A stretch of 57,577 bases of DNA. Origin: Acidimicrobiia bacterium (GTDB lineage: Bacteria; Actinomycetota; Acidimicrobiia; Acidimicrobiales; Poriferisodalaceae). Of the stretch, positions 54,277-57,577 are shown in pieces. Where the stretch lies: the NCBI GenBank assembly GCA_022826045.1, contig JAJDVQ010000101.1, forward strand, positions 1 to 57,577, read 5' to 3'. The position numbers and the translations under genes were made by a program. Position 1 is the stretch's first letter; every line of letters begins with the position of its first letter. Below the pieces are notes generated by a model. It was not told where the DNA came from, ran no database searches, and saw nothing but the letters and a program-made list of their open reading frames with translations.

Positions 54277-55127
54277 CCCAGATCGTGGGCGGCATCGGCA
54301 CTTCGCACGTCCCCGCAGTCGGGGCGGCCATCGACAACGGCAAGCAGCACGAGCCGTACTGGCGCCCGTACTTCGACAAGATCCAGCCCGCTCGCGAGTG
54401 GATGGCCGCCGAGCAGCCCGACGTCTGCATCATCGTCTACAACGATCACGCCTCGGCCTTCTCGCTGCGGCTCATCCCGACCTTCGCGCTCGGTGTGGCG
54501 GCCGAGTTCCAGCCGGCCGACGAGGGCTACGGCCCCCGCCGGGTTCCTGCTGTGGCGGGCCATCCTGAGCTGGCGTGGCATCTTGCCGAGTCGCTCATCG
54601 GCGACGAATTCGACATCACCATCGTCAACGAGATGGACGTCGACCACGGCCTGACAGTGCCGCTCTCGGTGATGTACGGCGAGCCCGAGGAGTGGCCGTG
54701 CCGTATCATCCCGATCTGCGTCAACGTGATCCAGTACCCGCCTCCGTCGGGCAAGCGATGCCTCAGTCTCGGGCGGGCCATCCGGCGAGCGCTCGACAGC
54801 TACGGGGGATCGGATGCGGAAGGGCTGCGGGTGGCCGTTTTCGGCACCGGCGGCATGTCGCACCAGCTCCAGGGCGAACGGGCCGGCCTGGTCAACACAG
54901 CGTTCGACACGGCGTTCATGGACAAGCTGATCGCCGAGCCCGATGCCGGCTGCCTGCGACCCCACACCGAGTACATCCGCGAGGCGGGCTCAGAAGGCAT
55001 CGAGCTGGTGATGTGGTTCGTGATGCGCGGCGTGCTCGACGATCGGGTCGACGAGGTGTTCCGCATGAACCACGTGCCCACCTCCAACACCAGCAACGGC
55101 CTGCTGATCCTGCGGAACGCCCAATAG
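54273..55127 (+). CDS. ligB: protocatechuate 4,5-dioxygenase beta subunit
   Basis: The 284-residue class III extradiol dioxygenase has iron ligands His12 (GTSHVPAVG), His59 (YNDHASAF) and Glu244 (EGIELVMWFVMRG), with catalytic His197 (GTGGMSHQL). The length is close to Sphingobium LigB. With LigA it opens protocatechuate between C4 and C5 to 4-carboxy-2-hydroxymuconate semialdehyde, the substrate of the divergently encoded LigC-like enzyme. Confidence 0.94.
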   Translation: MTQIVGGIGTSHVPAVGAAIDNGKQHEPYWRPYFDKIQPAREWMAAEQPDVCIIVYNDHASAFSLRLIPTFALGVAAEFQPADEGYGPRRVPAVAGHPELAWHLAESLIGDEFDITIVNEMDVDHGLTVPLSVMYGEPEEWPCRIIPICVNVIQYPPPSGKRCLSLGRAIRRALDSYGGSDAEGLRVAVFGTGGMSHQLQGERAGLVNTAFDTAFMDKLIAEPDAGCLRPHTEYIREAGSEGIELVMWFVMRGVLDDRVDEVFRMNHVPTSNTSNGLLILRNAQ

Positions 55128-55142
55128 CGCAGGCGTCAGCCG

Positions 55143-56321
55143 CTAGTTCTCGAGCGGCAGGCCCACGTACTGCTCGGCGAAGGCGATCTGCGCCGATGGC
55201 GACGTGGACAGGTGGTACAGCTCCTGCTCCTGCGCTCGCTGGTCGAAGTCGCTCATGTCGGGGAAGCGGTGCAGCAGCATCGTGAGCGACCAGCTGAACC
55301 GCATGGCCCCCCACACCCGGCGCAGCGCCGTCTCTGAGTAGCTGTCGAGGTAGCCGTCGTCGCCCCGCTGGTAGTGGTCGATGAATGCCCGAGCCAGGTA
55401 GTGCACGTCGGAGATCGCCAGGTTGAGGCCCTTGGCGCCGGTGGGGGGCACGATGTGCGCAGCGTCGCCGGCCAGGAACAGGTTGCCGTAGCGCATCGGC
55501 TCGGAGGCGAAGCTGCGCAGCGGCGCGATCGACTTCTCGATGGAAGGCCCGGTCTGGATCTGCGCCGCCTTGTCCGCCGGGATGCGAGCCAGCAGCTCGG
55601 TCCAGAAGCGATCGTCGGACCAGTCGTCGACCGTGTCGGTAAGCGGGCACTGCACGTAGTAGCGGCTCAGCATCGGGTTGCGCATGCTGCACAGAGCGAA
55701 GCCCCGCTGATGGTTGGCATACAGCAAGTGCGGCAGCGGCGGGGTCTCGGACAGGATGCCGAGCCAGCCGAAGGGATAGACCTTCTCGAACTCGGTGCGA
55801 ACGCTGTCGGGCATGGCAGTGCGGCTGACGCCGTGGAAGCCGTCGCACCCCGCCACGAAATCGCAGTCGATGCGCTCGGAAGCGCCGTTGGCGATGAAGG
55901 TCACGCAGGGCCGGCCGGTGGGGTCGCTGATCGCGACGTCGTGCGCTTCGAAGATGATCGTGCTGCCGGCTGCATCGGCCGCTTCGTAGAGGTCTTCCTG
56001 GATATTCGTCTGGCCGTAGGCCATCATCCGCCGCCCGATCAGCTCCTGGGAGTCGATCGACAGCATCTCCGAGCCGCGCCAGGCGATGTTGATCGTGTCG
56101 TGGACCTGCCCCTCGCTGTCCATGCGGTCGCCCAGCCCCGCCTCGCGGAGGATCTCCACCGAACCCCATTCCAGGACGCCGGCACGGATACGGGCCAGCA
56201 CGTACGCGCGCGACTGCTGCTCGACCACGACGTGCTCGATTCCTGCCCGCCCCAGCAGATGCGACAGCAGCGTCCCCGCCGGGCCGGCGCCCACGATGAC
56301 GACCTGTGTCTTCATTGCCAT
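55143..56321 (-). CDS. pobA: 4-hydroxybenzoate 3-monooxygenase
   Basis: The 392-residue flavoprotein has GAGPAGTLLSHLLGRAGIEHVVVEQ (FAD-binding), ARIRAGVLEWGSVEILREAGLGDRM, the DG motif FVAGCDGFHGVSRTAMP and the second FAD site YGNLFLAGDAAHIVPPTGAKGLNLAISD. All are typical of PobA, as is the length. It makes protocatechuate for LigAB. It is convergent with ligB (15 bases between stops). Confidence 0.94.
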   Translation of the reverse strand: MAMKTQVVIVGAGPAGTLLSHLLGRAGIEHVVVEQQSRAYVLARIRAGVLEWGSVEILREAGLGDRMDSEGQVHDTINIAWRGSEMLSIDSQELIGRRMMAYGQTNIQEDLYEAADAAGSTIIFEAHDVAISDPTGRPCVTFIANGASERIDCDFVAGCDGFHGVSRTAMPDSVRTEFEKVYPFGWLGILSETPPLPHLLYANHQRGFALCSMRNPMLSRYYVQCPLTDTVDDWSDDRFWTELLARIPADKAAQIQTGPSIEKSIAPLRSFASEPMRYGNLFLAGDAAHIVPPTGAKGLNLAISDVHYLARAFIDHYQRGDDGYLDSYSETALRRVWGAMRFSWSLTMLLHRFPDMSDFDQRAQEQELYHLSTSPSAQIAFAEQYVGLPLEN

Positions 56322-56367
56322 GTCCGCATCGCCGTATCGAGAGCCTGGTCGGTGTTGGGGAGAGCGC

Positions 56368-57117
56368 TCAGCCTCGCATGGACGCGAGCCGCTGCTGGAT
56401 CCCGCCGATGAAGCCGTCGTAATCCTGCGCCTTCATCTGAAACATGCCCAGCGGCTGAGGCGACGGCAGTATCAGGAATCGCTCGTCAGCGAGGCCCTCG
56501 ACCACGGCGTCGACCACCTCGTCGACGGTCAGCGGCTCCACCATGCCCGCGCCGAAGTGGTCGATCATCGGCGTGTCGACGATCGTGGGGCACAGGCAGC
56601 TCACCTTGATCTGCGGTCCGTGGTTGATCGCCAGCCACTCCGCCACACCGATCGCCGCGTGCTTGGACACCGCATAGTTGAACGACACGGGCCCGGTGAT
56701 GAGCCCGGCTGCCGAGCCGGTGATCATCAGCGAGCCGCCGCCCCACTGGGTCATGTGCGGGATCACCGCGCGCGCCGCATGCACGGGACCCATCACGTTG
56801 ACCGCCATGTTGAGATCCCAGTGCTCGAGCGGCGTGTCGAGTCCCCCGCCGACGCCGACGCCAGCGTTGGCGCAGAACAGATCAATGTGGCCCAAAGCGT
56901 CGATCGCCGACGCCACCAGAGCATCAACCGAACCCTGATCGGCAACGTCGCAGGTCACAGCCGTGCCGCCGATGCCCTCGGCAACGGCGTGCGCGCCGCC
57001 GCCATCGAGATCGGCGACCACGACGCTGGCTCCAAGCGACGCGAATCGCTCGCACATTCCCTTGCCGATGCCCGACGCTCCGCCGGTCACGACGATGTTG
57101 CTGCGGTTGATCTCCAT
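56368..57117 (-). CDS. SDR family oxidoreductase
   Basis: The 249-residue short-chain dehydrogenase has cofactor motif TGGASGIGKGM with ADLD after strand 2 (NAD preference), CANAGVG, the catalytic Ser in SLMITGSAAGLI and YAVSKHAAIGVAEWL (Tyr-x-x-x-Lys). It is the gene before pobA in the minus direction. Role in the aromatic pathway is possible but unproved. Confidence 0.9.
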   Translation of the reverse strand: MEINRSNIVVTGGASGIGKGMCERFASLGASVVVADLDGGGAHAVAEGIGGTAVTCDVADQGSVDALVASAIDALGHIDLFCANAGVGVGGGLDTPLEHWDLNMAVNVMGPVHAARAVIPHMTQWGGGSLMITGSAAGLITGPVSFNYAVSKHAAIGVAEWLAINHGPQIKVSCLCPTIVDTPMIDHFGAGMVEPLTVDEVVDAVVEGLADERFLILPSPQPLGMFQMKAQDYDGFIGGIQQRLASMRG

Positions 57118-57206
57118 GAGCTGTCCCCGTCCTGGGTTGCCCGCCGGAGGTTAGTGCTGCACGAGTCTTCTGGCCGGTGACGAGAACAGTACGCCTCACG
57201 CAGTCG

Positions 57207-57419
57207 CTAGGCGATGTAGTCGGGGCGGAAACTGGGGTCGGCGCAGGCGATCATCATCTCCGCCAGAGCGTCGCTCATGTCCTGACGCAGGCCGACAGCG
57301 TCGGTGTCGTCCCAGCGGTTCTCGAGCTCGTCGGGATCGGCGGACAGGTCGTACAGCTCGCCGTAGTCCAGGTTCTGGTAGCGGGTCATGCGTGCGTCCG
57401 CGGTGAGCACGGTGCGCAT
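57207..57419 (-). pseudogene. sulfatase C-terminal fragment
   Basis: The 70-residue frame reads RMTRYQNLDYGELYDLSADPDELENRWDD, which is the conserved C-terminus of type I sulfatases (arylsulfatase A-like). The catalytic N-terminal domain with the Cys/Ser formylglycine motif is absent: upstream of 57420 the frame meets a stop within a few codons and the sequence changes character. It is a truncated relic. Confidence 0.75.
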
Positions 57420-57438
57420 GCGCTATCCAAGTAGCTAA

Positions 57439-57577
57439 CTAGGAGACCGCTGAGCAAGTCGGGTCGGGAGGTGCTGGTCGGTGGGTGTGGGCATGGCTGG
57501 TGGGGTTGTTGGTGGTCGGCGGGTGTGGGGTCGGGATGGGTCGGTGGTGGGGTTGGTCAGGTGGTGGCCCAGGTGGT
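57439..57577 (-). other. G/T-rich edge segment, possible partial ORF
   Basis: From about 57465 to the right edge the plus strand is strongly G/T-rich. On the minus strand one open frame runs in from the edge to TAG at 57439-57441, rich in Pro, His and Thr. No family is recognisable. It may be the 3' end of a gene whose insertion cut the sulfatase. Confidence 0.25.

Overview
This 57.6 kb window comes from a high-GC actinobacterium. Codon use, GTG/TTG starts, many starts that look leaderless (a TANNNT-like hexamer about 6 nt before the start codon), an SCO6745-family protein and expanded family III CoA-transferases together fit the class Acidimicrobiia. A host-associated or marine lifestyle is possible from the decayed IS and defence genes, but that is a guess.

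Layout. (1) 1-6.1 kb, minus strand: a secreted Thr/Pro-, His- and Cys-rich protein running off the left edge, then a decayed defence-type operon. It contains an SNF2 helicase fragment, a DUF1156 methylase fragment, an intact AlbA_2/RecG-like protein, and a Swt1-HEPN-DUF499 ATPase fused to a helicase tail. (2) 6.1-13.4 kb: aromatic catabolism (RraA-family protein, extradiol VOC enzyme, HpaB-type hydroxylase), an MBL hydrolase, an EamA transporter and an amidase. (3) 13.4-19.95 kb: an accessory island with a NACHT NTPase carrying a C-terminal nuclease-like motif, translationally coupled to an AAA_14/DUF4143 ATPase, plus VapBC, bordered by dyad repeats. (4) 19.97-27.3 kb: enoyl-CoA hydratase, dienelactone hydrolase, alcohol dehydrogenase and a single-chain biotin-dependent acyl-CoA carboxylase. 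(5) 27.3-38.8 kb: two double-domain CoA-transferase paralogues interleaved with three further AAA-type ATPases, a CoA-transferase remnant, a truncated cell-wall-binding-repeat gene joined to an ISL3 transposase tail, and HicAB. (6) 38.9-50.2 kb: mostly housekeeping and metabolic genes (tandem polysaccharide deacetylase, FMN monooxygenase, NUDIX, FAD oxidoreductase, M24 peptidase) and the ATP-grasp/alpha-E/transglutaminase operon. (7) 50.3-57.2 kb: a probable AhpD-like selenoprotein, an alkyl-sulfatase-like MBL protein, and a 4-hydroxybenzoate/protocatechuate 4,5-cleavage set (PobA, LigA, LigB, LigC-like) with an SDR. A sulfatase tail fragment lies at the right edge.

Four points deserve attention. 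First, an in-frame TGA sits exactly at the second cysteine of a CxxC...H AhpD motif and is followed by a SECIS-like hairpin. Second, the NACHT-nuclease/AAA_14 pair looks like an uncharacterised defence module. Third, each of the four AAA ATPase genes has its own dyad repeat at its promoter, each dyad of different sequence. Fourth, the left-hand defence operon has been reduced by two deletions that each fuse neighbouring genes. No tRNA, rRNA or CRISPR array was seen.
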